Positions 1-8,542 of a stretch of DNA of 64,000 bases are shown here, piece after piece. The translations under genes and the position numbers were made by a program. Each line of letters begins with the position of its first letter. Within the stretch, counting starts at the first letter, position 1. The stretch is from Bdellovibrionia bacterium. GTDB lineage: Bacteria; Bdellovibrionota; Bdellovibrionia; Bdellovibrionales; JAUICD01. The notes below the pieces were generated by a model that did no database searches, was not told where the DNA came from, and saw nothing but the letters and a program-made list of their open reading frames with translations. The stretch is taken from the NCBI GenBank assembly GCA_030427965.1, contig JAUICD010000002.1:62001-126000 (forward strand). Direction: 5' to 3'.

Positions 1-39
1 GATACTCAACTTATCGGAAGAAATGTGGAGTGGATTTAA
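1..39 (+). CDS. C-terminal tail of an upstream gene (partial)
   Basis: Frame 1 is open from the window edge to a TAA at 37-39 and reads DTQLIGRNVEWI. This could be the end of an upstream gene whose last codons overlap the GTG start of rng at 30. In related bacteria a radical-SAM/DUF2344 gene often precedes rng, but 12 residues cannot prove identity. Frame 3 is also open here and could instead be the true upstream reading frame. Confidence 0.3.
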   Translation, partial: DTQLIGRNVEWI

Positions 40-1643
40 TAGAAGCCCTTGATAATTCAGGTTTCAATGATTGGGAGTGGACTTTTGGCGAGTTCACACG
101 TTATCTTGAACCCGTGGCATCTCAAATACTTATCAGTAAGAATCTAAGCGAAACACGTGTTGCACTTGTTGAAAACGGCGAGGTTACAGATTTCATTACA
201 GAAAGTCGAAATCAAAAGGGATATGTAGGGTCTATCTTTCGTGGGAAAGTTTCGCGAGTCCTTCCAGGTATGCAAGCGGCTTTTGTAGACATAGGGCTAG
301 ATAGGGCGGCTTTTTTGTATGCTGGTGATGTGCGTGATGAAAAAGAGGGCCCTGTCACACTGGATTTTTCAACTGCAGATGTTGAAGAAGACAGTGCGAT
401 TCTAGGAGCAAAAAAACAAACTCAAGAACCCATTACTCCGATTCAAGACCTTTTAAGAGAGGGGCAAGAAATCATTGTTCAGGTTGCCAAAGACCCGCTT
501 GGAACAAAAGGTGCTCGTATCACAACACATATTACCTTTCCAGGTCGATTTGTTGTGTTTATGCCAACTGTTGCACATTTGGGAATTTCAAGACGAATTG
601 AAGATCAAGATGAGCGCGCTCGTCTCAAATCTATTATTGCAAACATACAGATTCCCAACGGCGGATTGATTGTTCGAACGGCTGCAGAAGGTGCAAGCGA
701 AGATGCTTTGAGAGCAGATATTCAGTATCTATCTAAATTGAATGAAACGGTTTCAAACACATATTCTCAATCAAAAAAAATTGGACTGATCCATACAGAA
801 CTCGACATTGAATTCCGATCCGTTCGAGATTTTATTCATGATGGCGTTGAGCGTGTCATTGTAGATGACAAATCTTCAAAAGAAGAAATCGAAAAATTCA
901 TTCAGAAATTTCTTCCTCGCTTCAAAGGTCAGGTGGCCTTTTACGATGAGAAGGTTTCTCTTTTTGATAAGTACGAAGTGGACTTGGCTGTTTCAAGATC
1001 TCTTGGTCGAAAGGTTTGGCTGAAGTCAGGCGGGTATATTGTTTTTGATGAAGCAGAGGCTTTGGTCGTTATTGATATCAACACAGGGAGCTATGTTGGA
1101 AAGAAAGATTTTGAAGAAACAATTTTAAAGACCAACCTTGAAGCGGTGAAGGAAATTTGCTCACAGCTGAGAATTCGAAATTGTGGTGGAATCATCATCA
1201 TCGACTTTATTGATATGAGTAAACCGGGAAACAAAGAGGCCGTTGAAAATGCCCTCAATGAAGAGTTGAAGAAAGATCGAGCTAAAACCAATGTCTTGGG
1301 GATGTCAGATCTTGGCCTTGTTCAGATGACTCGTAAGCGTGTTCGTCCCTCGTTGGTGAAGTCTTTGTGTGAGCCTTGTTCTTATTGTGATGGTAAAGGT
1401 TACATTAAAAGTAAGGGCTATATTAGCCACGAAATATTGAGAGAGGTTGAACGGGAGACGGTGAGGACTTTAGAGGGCTCAGTGATTGTACATTGTCATC
1501 CCGATGTTGCGGCCTGGATCTATGATGAAGAGCCAAGACTTCTTGAGGCGCTTGAGCAAGAAAGCTGTCGTCGAATTATTCTAAAGGTCGAAAATGACTA
1601 TCATATTGAGCAATTTGATCTTTATTCTGATGAGGATATTTGA
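30..1643 (+). CDS. rng: Ribonuclease G/E family endoribonuclease
   Basis: Single-strand-specific endoribonuclease of the RNase E/G family, acting in rRNA maturation and mRNA decay in the cytoplasm. An S1-like domain occupies about residues 66-175 (VSRVLPGMQAAFVDIG is diagnostic). The metal-binding aspartates are D349 (IDIN) and D392 (IDFIDM), 43 residues apart as in E. coli RNase E D303/D346. A zinc-link CxxC lies at C450/C453. There is no long C-terminal degradosome scaffold, so it is RNase G-sized. The GTG at 30 has a GGAAG nine bases upstream. The family's usual N-terminus aligns better with an internal GTG at 114 (MASQILISKN), so the first 28 residues are doubtful. It heads the rng-rplU-rpmA-obgE order common in proteobacteria. 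Confidence 0.93.
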   Translation: MDLIEALDNSGFNDWEWTFGEFTRYLEPVASQILISKNLSETRVALVENGEVTDFITESRNQKGYVGSIFRGKVSRVLPGMQAAFVDIGLDRAAFLYAGDVRDEKEGPVTLDFSTADVEEDSAILGAKKQTQEPITPIQDLLREGQEIIVQVAKDPLGTKGARITTHITFPGRFVVFMPTVAHLGISRRIEDQDERARLKSIIANIQIPNGGLIVRTAAEGASEDALRADIQYLSKLNETVSNTYSQSKKIGLIHTELDIEFRSVRDFIHDGVERVIVDDKSSKEEIEKFIQKFLPRFKGQVAFYDEKVSLFDKYEVDLAVSRSLGRKVWLKSGGYIVFDEAEALVVIDINTGSYVGKKDFEETILKTNLEAVKEICSQLRIRNCGGIIIIDFIDMSKPGNKEAVENALNEELKKDRAKTNVLGMSDLGLVQMTRKRVRPSLVKSLCEPCSYCDGKGYIKSKGYISHEILREVERETVRTLEGSVIVHCHPDVAAWIYDEEPRLLEALEQESCRRIILKVENDYHIEQFDLYSDEDI

Positions 1644-1764
1644 AAGTGTTTCCTCGGCGACTTTTTGTGTGCCATCGCGTCAAAAAATAACTTGCTTATA
1701 CGCGTTGACGCGGCGACATATAAGAAGTGACCACACACCTGTTTACGAGTAGATTCCATCAGAA

Positions 1765-1808
1765 CGGAGCTTGACAGAGTCTGTCACTCCGTGGCACATA
1801 AGTGTGCC
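1765..1808 (+). promoter_or_regulatory. Tandem hairpins in the rplU leader (candidate ribosomal protein leader)
   Basis: Two adjacent stem-loops sit 32 bases before rplU. The first pairs CGGAG (1765-1769) with CTCCG (1787-1791) and, inside it, GACAG (1773-1777) with CTGTC (1781-1785). The second pairs GGCACA (1793-1798) with TGTGCC (1803-1808) around a TAAG loop. Neither is followed by a T-run, so they are not terminators. A weak promoter may lie at 1692-1721 (TTGCTT, 18 bases, ACATAT). Autoregulatory leaders are common for ribosomal protein operons; the role here is inferred. Confidence 0.4.
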
Positions 1809-1840
1809 TATTTATTAGGAATTTAAAAGGAAGTGATTAG

Positions 1841-2377
1841 ATGTATGCCATCATTCGAACAGGCGGAAAACAGTACAGAGTTGAGCCTGGAAAAAAATTG
1901 AGAGTTGAAAAGTTAGAAAACGAATTGGGAAGCAAATTCACAATCACAGAAGTTCTAGCTGTCGGTGGGAAAGAGACATTTGTTGGTGCACCTCTTGTTG
2001 ATAAAGCCAAAGTTGAAGTGACTGTTACACAACAAGCTCGGGGACCAAAGGTTCTTGTTTTCAAGAAGAAACGCAGAAAGAGATACAGAAGAATGAAGGG
2101 CCATAGACAGTCTTTTACAGAACTCTTTATCGAATCTATTCAGGCTCCAAATGGAGACACAGAAAAAGCAAGTGCTAAGGCCTCTGTAATCAAAAAAGCA
2201 GACGGACCAAAGACGAAGCAAACAGTTGAACAGAAGAAAGAAGCCAAAGCTAAAAAAACGGCGTCAAAAAAAGTTGCTAAAAAGAAAACGGCTAAGAAGA
2301 AAACCGCCAAAAAGAAAGTTGCTAAGAAAAAAGCGGCTAAGAAGAAAACCAAAAAAGCAACTAAGAAGAAGTCTTAA
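1841..2377 (+). CDS. rplU: Large ribosomal subunit protein bL21 with a lysine/alanine-rich tail
   Basis: Structural protein of the 50S subunit that binds 23S rRNA. Residues 1-102 are a complete bL21: MYAIIRTGGKQYRV at the N-terminus and a KRRKRYRRMKGHRQ block near residue 80. The family is normally about 103 residues. Here about 75 more follow, an unstructured tail made largely of KKTAKKK and KKVAKKK units resembling bacterial histone-H1-like tails. The tail is in frame, ends in a normal TAA and is followed 13 bases later by rpmA, so it is not a frameshift product. A GGAAGTG Shine-Dalgarno precedes the ATG. It is cotranscribed with rpmA. Confidence 0.97.
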   Translation: MYAIIRTGGKQYRVEPGKKLRVEKLENELGSKFTITEVLAVGGKETFVGAPLVDKAKVEVTVTQQARGPKVLVFKKKRRKRYRRMKGHRQSFTELFIESIQAPNGDTEKASAKASVIKKADGPKTKQTVEQKKEAKAKKTASKKVAKKKTAKKKTAKKKVAKKKAAKKKTKKATKKKS

Positions 2378-2390
2378 GGAGAGTTGAAGG

Positions 2391-2654
2391 ATGGCATCGA
2401 AAAAAGCTGGTGGAAGTACCAAGAACGGAAGAGATAGTCAGAGCAAACGGCTTGGAGTGAAGGCTTTCGGTGGAGAGCGAGTGAAACCAGGAACAATTAT
2501 TATTCGTCAAAGAGGCACGCAGTTTCACCCGGGTCGAAATGTTGGACTTGGCAGAGACTACACAATCTTTTCTAAAGTCGACGGCATTGTCACTTTTGAG
2601 CGACACAATAGTAAGCGCTTAAAGGTGAGCGTAAAGCCTGACGCCGCTTCTTAA
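2391..2654 (+). CDS. rpmA: Large ribosomal subunit protein bL27
   Basis: 50S protein whose N-terminus reaches towards the peptidyl-transferase centre. The 87 residues match the family length. It begins [16 protein letters not shown], and the conserved GTIIIRQRG and [10 protein letters not shown] blocks are present. The N-terminus lacks the cleavable extension found in Firmicutes, as expected for a proteobacterium-like lineage. An AGGAGAG Shine-Dalgarno lies between the rplU stop and this start. The gene ends 35 bases before a strong intrinsic terminator, so rplU-rpmA is probably a two-gene transcript with at most partial read-through into obgE. Confidence 0.98.
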   Translation: MASKKAGGSTKNGRDSQSKRLGVKAFGGERVKPGTIIIRQRGTQFHPGRNVGLGRDYTIFSKVDGIVTFERHNSKRLKVSVKPDAAS

Positions 2655-2689
2655 GAACTTTACAACCTGAACAAAAAGGGAAATGGATT

Positions 2690-2724
2690 AGTGCCGCTCA
2701 AGAATTTGAGGGCACTTTTTTTTT
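2690..2724 (+). terminator. Rho-independent terminator after rpmA, abutting obgE
   Basis: AGTGCC (2690-2695) pairs with GGCACT (2711-2716) and CTCAA (2697-2701) with TTGAG (2706-2710), giving an 11-bp stem with one bulge and a four-base loop, followed by nine T residues (2716-2724). The obgE ATG begins only five bases later, and the only GAGG-like ribosome site lies inside the stem. Confidence 0.88.
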
Positions 2725-2729
2725 GAATT

Positions 2730-3746
2730 ATGAAATTTGTAGATGAATTGAGAATAATGATTCGATCCGGAAAAGGCGGCCCTGGTGCTGTGAGTTTTCG
2801 TCGTGAAAAACATGTTCCTCGCGGTGGACCAGATGGTGGTGACGGCGGACGCGGTGGAGACATTGTTTTTCGAGTGAATGATCGAATGAGATCTTTATTA
2901 GACCTTTCTCAACAGAGACATTACATAGCTGAAAATGGTCAGGCGGGTTCTAGTCAAAACAAGATTGGACGTGATGGAGAGGATCTCTATATTGATGTCC
3001 CGCCAGGGACTGTGGTGAAGGATTCGGAAAACAACATCCTTTTGGACCTTTCAACACCAGGTGAAGAAGTTCAGCTTTTAAAAGGTGGGCGTGGTGGAAA
3101 GGGGAATACATTTTTTAAAACAAGTGTAAACCAGGCTCCACAGAGATCACAACCTGGTGAAGAAGGTGAAAGCCGTGAAGTGCAATTGGAGTTAAAACTT
3201 TTAGCGGATTTAGGTTTGCTGGGATTTCCAAATGCTGGAAAATCGACTCTTATTTCGAGAATGTCTTCTGCTAAACCTAAAATTGCCGATTATCCATTTA
3301 CTACATTGAGTCCCAATTTAGGTGTGGTGAAACTTTCCACAGCTCCCTCTTTTGTCATTGCAGATATTCCAGGTCTTATTCCAGGCGCAAGTGATGGTGT
3401 GGGGCTTGGAATTAGGTTTTTAAAGCACATTGAGAGAACGGCCGGATTTATCCACGTGATCGACGTCAGTGGTATGACAGAGCGGGATCCCATTGAAGAT
3501 TTTTTTGCAATCAATGATGAACTCAAAAAATATGATGAAAAAACAGAGCTTCTCGGAGCCCCATTGAGTGAGAGAAAACAGATTGTGGTGCTCAATAAAA
3601 TTGATGTTCTTGGAAAAAGTGAAGTGGATAAGCTTATTTTAAAATTTCAAGCAAAAGATATTAAAGTTCATCCAATTTCTGCTGTGAGTGGTATTGGCAT
3701 TGAAGAACTTATTCGTGAAGCTGGGAGTGTAGTCAATGGCAAGTAG
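2730..3746 (+). CDS. obgE: GTPase Obg, ribosome assembly
   Basis: Large GTPase that binds the 50S subunit and couples ribosome maturation to growth state. Residues 1-158 form the glycine-rich Obg fold (GGDGGRGG). The G domain follows, with G1 GFPNAGKST at 165-173, G3 DIPG near 211 and G4 NKID near 288. At 338 residues it lacks a C-terminal OCT extension, as in many proteobacteria. The start MKFVDE is standard for the family, but no clear Shine-Dalgarno precedes the ATG because the rpmA terminator T-run occupies that position. It overlaps the next gene by 11 bases, so the two are translationally coupled. Confidence 0.97.
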   Translation: MKFVDELRIMIRSGKGGPGAVSFRREKHVPRGGPDGGDGGRGGDIVFRVNDRMRSLLDLSQQRHYIAENGQAGSSQNKIGRDGEDLYIDVPPGTVVKDSENNILLDLSTPGEEVQLLKGGRGGKGNTFFKTSVNQAPQRSQPGEEGESREVQLELKLLADLGLLGFPNAGKSTLISRMSSAKPKIADYPFTTLSPNLGVVKLSTAPSFVIADIPGLIPGASDGVGLGIRFLKHIERTAGFIHVIDVSGMTERDPIEDFFAINDELKKYDEKTELLGAPLSERKQIVVLNKIDVLGKSEVDKLILKFQAKDIKVHPISAVSGIGIEELIREAGSVVNGK

Positions 3747-4755
3747 AAGAGTGGGTATTTTTGGTGGAACGTTTAATCCAATTCACAGTGGGCATATCAA
3801 TAGTGCAACAACAGTTGCAAAGCGGTTTAGCTTAGATGAGGTTTTGATTATTCCAACAAGCATAAGCCCGGGACGCGATAAATTAAGTGTCCCTACGCCT
3901 GAGCAAAGATTGGAGATGTGCCGCCTTGGCTTAAAAGACTATGACCAACTTGTATTAGACGACAGAGAAGTGAAACGTGGTGGTGTGAGTTACACAGTAG
4001 AAACTCTTGAGGAGTTAAAAAATAAAAATCCTGAAAATGATTATTTTTTGATTGTTGGTCTTGATAATTTTTATATTTTTGACAAATGGAAAGAGTTTTC
4101 AAAAATTATAGAAACAACCAACCTGATTGTGACGTCTCGACCAGGCTATGCCTTCCCTGATGGAAAGGAAGGCTTTCCGGAGGGTTTGAGATCGTTTGTT
4201 GATAGCTTTGATTTCAACCATGTGATGTTCACTTCAGGAAAGTCTGTGGACTTTGTAAAGTTAGATGATATTAATATCTCATCTTCTGAAATTCGAAAGC
4301 TCTACAGAACAGGTAAAAAAACTGAAAAATACCTTTTGCTGGAAGTCGAAGATTATATTCGAGACAATAAAATCTATGATCGGGACGGCGAAAAAGTGGA
4401 AGATTTTGAAGTTTTCTCAAAATTTTGCATGGATCAACTTGTTGAAAAGAAAGCACAGAATGTTTTTGGATATGATTTGAGCGATTTAAACAAGCCCTGT
4501 GATTTTGCTGTTATATCTTCGGGTATTAGTACAAAACACGCACAAAGTTTGGCAGAAAATGTCGTCAACATGGTTAGCAGTGAGTTTGGGATTCATCCTT
4601 TGAGTGTTGAGGGTGTGGAGACAGGTCGTTGGGTTTTGGTGGATTATGGAGCTTTGATCATACATATTTTCTATGATTACGTCCGCGAAGAATACAACTT
4701 AGAAGAACTTTGGTCGGATGGGAAAAGATTTGGACCAAGCTCAACTCAAAAATGA
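3736..4755 (+). CDS. nadD-rsfS: Nicotinate-nucleotide adenylyltransferase fused to ribosomal silencing factor RsfS
   Basis: Two functions in one 339-residue chain. Residues 1-213 are NadD, which makes deamido-NAD from nicotinate mononucleotide and ATP. The nucleotidyltransferase motif GTFNPIHSGH is at 11-20 and ISSSEIR at 181-187. Residues from about 220 to the end are RsfS, which binds uL14 on the 50S subunit and blocks subunit joining in starvation; VEGVETGRWVLVDYG is its core and NLEELW its end. The genes are usually separate neighbours. No stop, start or ribosome site is evident between the halves. It overlaps obgE and shares an ATGA with rlmH, consistent with one ribosome-related operon. 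Confidence 0.93.
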   Translation: MASRRVGIFGGTFNPIHSGHINSATTVAKRFSLDEVLIIPTSISPGRDKLSVPTPEQRLEMCRLGLKDYDQLVLDDREVKRGGVSYTVETLEELKNKNPENDYFLIVGLDNFYIFDKWKEFSKIIETTNLIVTSRPGYAFPDGKEGFPEGLRSFVDSFDFNHVMFTSGKSVDFVKLDDINISSSEIRKLYRTGKKTEKYLLLEVEDYIRDNKIYDRDGEKVEDFEVFSKFCMDQLVEKKAQNVFGYDLSDLNKPCDFAVISSGISTKHAQSLAENVVNMVSSEFGIHPLSVEGVETGRWVLVDYGALIIHIFYDYVREEYNLEELWSDGKRFGPSSTQK

Positions 4756-5213
4756 AGTGTTTTTTTATTGAAACCAAAAAAGAGGATTGGCTTTTAAGTT
4801 TTTATTCAAAATATTTGGAAAAAATCAAACGAGAAATAAAGTTTGATATTTTGTATATCAAACCCGTGAGCGCACCACGTGCAAAACTAGATTTTAAATT
4901 AGAAAAAGAATCAGATAAGATGCTTGCTAAAATTGAGCCAAAAGACTTTGTGATCCTCTTAGATGAAAAAGGGAAAGATCTATCTACATTGAGTTTATCT
5001 AAAAAACTAAGAGAGCTTTTGGATAGAGGAAATAATTTAGTTTTTATTGTGGGAGGGGCTTTTGGGGTTAGTCAGAAACTTAAGAATCGAGCGAATTTGA
5101 AAATTTCACTATCGGCACTAACGTTGAATCACCATGTTGCACAAACCGTTTTACTTGAACAGATCTATAGATGTACTACAATTTGGTCTGGAAAACCTTA
5201 TCACAATGAGTAG
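4752..5213 (+). CDS. rlmH: 23S rRNA (pseudouridine1915-N3) methyltransferase RlmH
   Basis: SPOUT-class SAM methyltransferase that acts on pseudouridine 1915 of assembled 70S ribosomes. The ATG at 4752 overlaps the stop of nadD-rsfS as ATGA and gives 153 residues, close to the 155 of E. coli. The longer open frame back to 4710 is inside the upstream gene and was rejected. The SAM-binding knot has IVGGAFGVS (GGPEG/AFG family pattern), LLDEKGK is the conserved early loop, and the chain ends in YHNE, the typical RlmH terminus. It lies in the common rsfS-rlmH-gpmI arrangement. Confidence 0.94.
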   Translation: MKCFFIETKKEDWLLSFYSKYLEKIKREIKFDILYIKPVSAPRAKLDFKLEKESDKMLAKIEPKDFVILLDEKGKDLSTLSLSKKLRELLDRGNNLVFIVGGAFGVSQKLKNRANLKISLSALTLNHHVAQTVLLEQIYRCTTIWSGKPYHNE

Positions 5214-5215
5214 GG

Positions 5216-6742
5216 ATGATGAAAAATCAGAATAAAAAAGCAATCTTACTCATACTGGATGGCTTTGGTTACTCAGAGAAAAAAGAGCACAATGCAATTG
5301 AAAAAGCCCATATGCCCAATTGGAAAAAAATCACTTCCAAATATCCAATGTCACTGATCAAAACTTCAGGTGAGGCTGTGGGGCTTCCTCGGGGAGTCAT
5401 GGGAAACTCGGAAGTTGGGCATATCACAATTGGAGCGGGTCGAGTCTTTAAACAAGATCTTGTGAGAATCAACGACATTTGTAATGGTGCTGGGTTTGAT
5501 ACACTGAAGGCAATCCAAGACCTATCCAATCAACCCGGTTGTGTACATCTGATGGGCCTTGTTTCAGATGGTGGGGTTCACTCTGATATTTCTCATTTGA
5601 TTCAGTTGATAAAATCAATTCATAAAACCAACCCTCAAAAAGAAATTTACCTCCATGCATTTTTAGATGGGCGAGATACGCCGCCTAAGAGTAGTAAGGG
5701 GTATATCGAAAACCTCAGTGAGCAAGTGAAAGAGATTTCAACTTTTAAAATAGCCACTATTGTGGGGCGTTTCTATGCAATGGATCGTGACCAACGCTGG
5801 GAACGAGTGGAAGAGGCCTACAAGGCAATGACATCTGACTTTGGTAAAGACTTTGTCAGTGCCATTGATGCAATAGAAGATGCCTATCAATCTGAGGAGA
5901 CAGATGAATTCGTTAAAGCAAGACGAATTCGTGGAGTAAAGCGAATTGAAAATAAAGATTTGGCACTCTTTTTTAATTTCCGTGCAGATCGTGCGCGTGA
6001 AATATCTGAGGCTCTGACATCCTCTCAATTTTCAAAGTTCAAGACTTCTGTGCAAATGGAGCCTCAAAATTTCTTTACTATGACTCAGTATCAAGAAGAT
6101 TTTGAATTTCCAGTGCTATTTCCTAAGGAAAGTCCAAAGCAGGTTTTAGGTGAATTGGCCTCATCAAAAGGTGTGAGACAATTGAGAATCGCTGAAACTG
6201 AGAAGTATGCACACGTAACATATTTTTTAAATGGTGGCGTGGAGGATGTTTTTGAAGGAGAGGAGAGGATTTTAGTTCCATCTCCAAAAGAAGTCGATAC
6301 CTATGATGAAAAACCTGAAATGAGTCTACCTGAAGTGACAACGAGACTGGTGAGTGAAATTCAAAAAAATCACTTTGAACTCATTGTTGCCAACTTTGCA
6401 AATGGAGATATGGTTGGACATACAGGAAATGAAAAAGCTGCTATTGAAGCTTGCGAAGCTATTGATCAATCTTTGGGCAAAGTTTTAGAAGCGGCAAAGT
6501 CTCAGGGGTATGATTTGGTGATTACTGCAGACCATGGAAACTGTGAACAGATGATAGATGAAGATTCAAGTGAAGCGTTTACCCAGCACACAACAAATCC
6601 AGTTCCTCTAGTTTGGGTTGGCAAAATGGCTCTGAAGAAGAAATTATTAAATGGAGGGCTTTCTGATATTGCTCCAACCATAATAGATATCTTAGGCTGG
6701 AAGAAGCCAATAGAAATGACTGGTCAGTCACTTATTGGTTAA
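5216..6742 (+). CDS. gpmI: 2,3-bisphosphoglycerate-independent phosphoglycerate mutase
   Basis: Manganese-dependent enzyme of the alkaline phosphatase superfamily that interconverts 3- and 2-phosphoglycerate in glycolysis. The first metal site is LLILDGFG (D15). The serine nucleophile is S65 in MGNSEVGH. FLDGRDTPP, the insert-domain GRFYAMDRD and the C-terminal metal site ADHGNCE are all present. The length of 508 residues is normal. The start lies two bases after the rlmH stop; ATGs at 5216 and 5219 are both possible. Confidence 0.97.
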   Translation: MMKNQNKKAILLILDGFGYSEKKEHNAIEKAHMPNWKKITSKYPMSLIKTSGEAVGLPRGVMGNSEVGHITIGAGRVFKQDLVRINDICNGAGFDTLKAIQDLSNQPGCVHLMGLVSDGGVHSDISHLIQLIKSIHKTNPQKEIYLHAFLDGRDTPPKSSKGYIENLSEQVKEISTFKIATIVGRFYAMDRDQRWERVEEAYKAMTSDFGKDFVSAIDAIEDAYQSEETDEFVKARRIRGVKRIENKDLALFFNFRADRAREISEALTSSQFSKFKTSVQMEPQNFFTMTQYQEDFEFPVLFPKESPKQVLGELASSKGVRQLRIAETEKYAHVTYFLNGGVEDVFEGEERILVPSPKEVDTYDEKPEMSLPEVTTRLVSEIQKNHFELIVANFANGDMVGHTGNEKAAIEACEAIDQSLGKVLEAAKSQGYDLVITADHGNCEQMIDEDSSEAFTQHTTNPVPLVWVGKMALKKKLLNGGLSDIAPTIIDILGWKKPIEMTGQSLIG

Positions 6743-6768
6743 AAAGCAGATTGTATTAACCGGGTTTT

Positions 6769-7749
6769 ATGAATTTGGTGTCACCTCATAGGGTGGGGGG
6801 ATATTTGTATCTCAAAGCAAAAATTACGAATTTGAGTTTAATTCGAGGGTTGATTGGGCTTCCTTTGTTTTTACGAATGACTCACGGTAAATTTCTACAG
6901 GTTTTTCATGAAACAGATAAAATCGACAAAGAAAGACTCAATCAATATTCTCTTCGTGGGCTTTATTATCTTTACTATCGAAGTGAGGATCGAGAAAAGT
7001 ATATTGAAACTTTTTTGAGATCGACACTTTCGATTGCAGATATCAAGGATATTGAATTTGAAAAAAGTCGTCTTGTAAAAGAAGCTGCAATTCGATCCGT
7101 TGAGCAGGTTTTTGAGACGCAGGAAATAGATAGCCAAAACCTTTCGTGGCTGACTCTTTCAGTGAATCATTTAACTCGGATTTTAACAGAAAAAAACTCA
7201 GCTCTATTAGAGTTTCTGGATTTTGAATTGGATGAAGGATACTTGAGCCAGCAAGCGGTATTGACGGCAGTTTTTAGTCTTGCGATTTCTAGATCCATGG
7301 GAGTCGATCAACCCAAGTCGTTTCAAGTGATTGGATTAGGAGCACTTCTTCATGATATTGGTATGTCGAGGTTGAATTTTTCACCACATTTAATTGAGAG
7401 GCAACTTTACCCAGATGAGTGGGAAGAGGTACAGGGCCACCCTAAAGAAGGAGCTGAGATTGCTTCCCAAAACCCCTTTCTCCATAAAGAAGTTATTCAA
7501 ATTATAGAACAGCATCACGAAAGATTTGATGGAGAAGGATATCCATTAAAATTGAAGGGGACTGAAATTGGTTTAGCAACTCGCGTGGTTTCAATTGCAG
7601 ACTCGTTTGCAGCTCTTATTTTACCTAGAGGAGGTCGCTCTAGAATGAAGTGGGGCGAAGCGTTTGATGTTTTGTTCCAAGATGTCGGAAAATTTGATCC
7701 TAAAATCCTTAAACATTTTGAGAAAAAATTTAAAAAGTTAAATTCCTAG
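6769..7749 (+). CDS. HD-GYP domain protein, probable cyclic-di-GMP phosphodiesterase
   Basis: Residues about 170-320 form an HD-GYP hydrolase domain: the metal HD pair is H195-D196 (LLHDIG), GHPKEGAE follows, and HHERFDGEGYP spans 249-259 with an intact GYP. HD-GYP enzymes degrade c-di-GMP to pGpG or GMP. Residues 1-165 contain no domain I recognise and no clear signal peptide or membrane segment, so the protein is probably cytoplasmic. C-di-GMP controls motility and predation in Bdellovibrio, so such a gene fits the lineage. It starts 26 bases after gpmI with a poor ribosome site. Confidence 0.85.
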   Translation: MNLVSPHRVGGYLYLKAKITNLSLIRGLIGLPLFLRMTHGKFLQVFHETDKIDKERLNQYSLRGLYYLYYRSEDREKYIETFLRSTLSIADIKDIEFEKSRLVKEAAIRSVEQVFETQEIDSQNLSWLTLSVNHLTRILTEKNSALLEFLDFELDEGYLSQQAVLTAVFSLAISRSMGVDQPKSFQVIGLGALLHDIGMSRLNFSPHLIERQLYPDEWEEVQGHPKEGAEIASQNPFLHKEVIQIIEQHHERFDGEGYPLKLKGTEIGLATRVVSIADSFAALILPRGGRSRMKWGEAFDVLFQDVGKFDPKILKHFEKKFKKLNS

Positions 7750-7803
7750 ACTCCTCAATGTTTTAAGTTTCCTTTAAAGTGAGATTTCAAATTGGGGGAA
7801 TAG

Positions 7804-8541
7804 ATGAAAAAATTTGTAGTTTTAGTTTTAATTCTGACTTATGCAAATTTTGCTGAGGCTTGGGTAGAAAGAGTGCAAAGCGAAGGGTCTATTAAATCAA
7901 CATATGTATCTGATCGAGAAGGAGATGAATCTGTTGGCACGGCATACCTTTCGCACCACAACGTTGAAATAGAATCCAATGAATCATGTGACAATATTAT
8001 GGATAGAGCAGAGGCGTTGTTTTTTGACGATATAGTAAATGAAGCAGTTTTAATTTTGATTTGTGATTTAGAAAGAAAAACCTTGTTATTACAAGTCTAT
8101 GTTGAGGCAACAGATGATAGTGAAATAGATGAAGTTGAAAAATTTGTATCTGAAACAAATGGAATTGATTTTTATGGGAATAAAATTTCCTTTTCAACAG
8201 TTGTTTCATATGAATGGTTTCCACGTGTAGAGTTTTTTGAGAATGAAGGTGATTACGATCCATCTCTTGTATGGCTGGCTCCAAGTCGTAATTACAAAGG
8301 AATTGTAGATCTCAATGAGTTTCTTTTTGGAGAGATGTTGATTTGGTTCACTCATCAAGACATAAATGAATTCACACTGGGTTTATCTAAATTTTTTGAC
8401 AAGAACCTTAGTGAAACCAAAGAAGCGATAAAAAATGCCTCTTGGTTATTTATGCCAGGAGCTGGTTTTTTTCACTTAGAAGGTGAAATCAAAATAGAGC
8501 GACTTCTTTCACTTGGCCCAGCAAGAATACTTGGACACTGA
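7804..8541 (+). CDS. Hypothetical secreted protein
   Basis: Unrecognised 245-residue protein. Residues 1-20 are a typical Sec signal peptide (MKKFVVLVLILTYANFAEAW, with AEA before the cleavage point). The mature part is acidic with alternating aromatic-rich segments, and two cysteines that could form a disulfide (C38 and about C84). No catalytic motif was seen. A TTGGGGGAATAG ribosome site precedes the ATG. The gene converges on fpr with one base between the two stops. Periplasmic or extracellular location is inferred from the signal peptide only. Confidence 0.75.
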   Translation: MKKFVVLVLILTYANFAEAWVERVQSEGSIKSTYVSDREGDESVGTAYLSHHNVEIESNESCDNIMDRAEALFFDDIVNEAVLILICDLERKTLLLQVYVEATDDSEIDEVEKFVSETNGIDFYGNKISFSTVVSYEWFPRVEFFENEGDYDPSLVWLAPSRNYKGIVDLNEFLFGEMLIWFTHQDINEFTLGLSKFFDKNLSETKEAIKNASWLFMPGAGFFHLEGEIKIERLLSLGPARILGH

Positions 8542-8542
8542 A

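Noticed and set aside
4710..4751. Longer N-terminus for rlmH
   Set aside because: It lies inside nadD-rsfS. The ATG at 4752 gives the family-standard start and an ATGA overlap.
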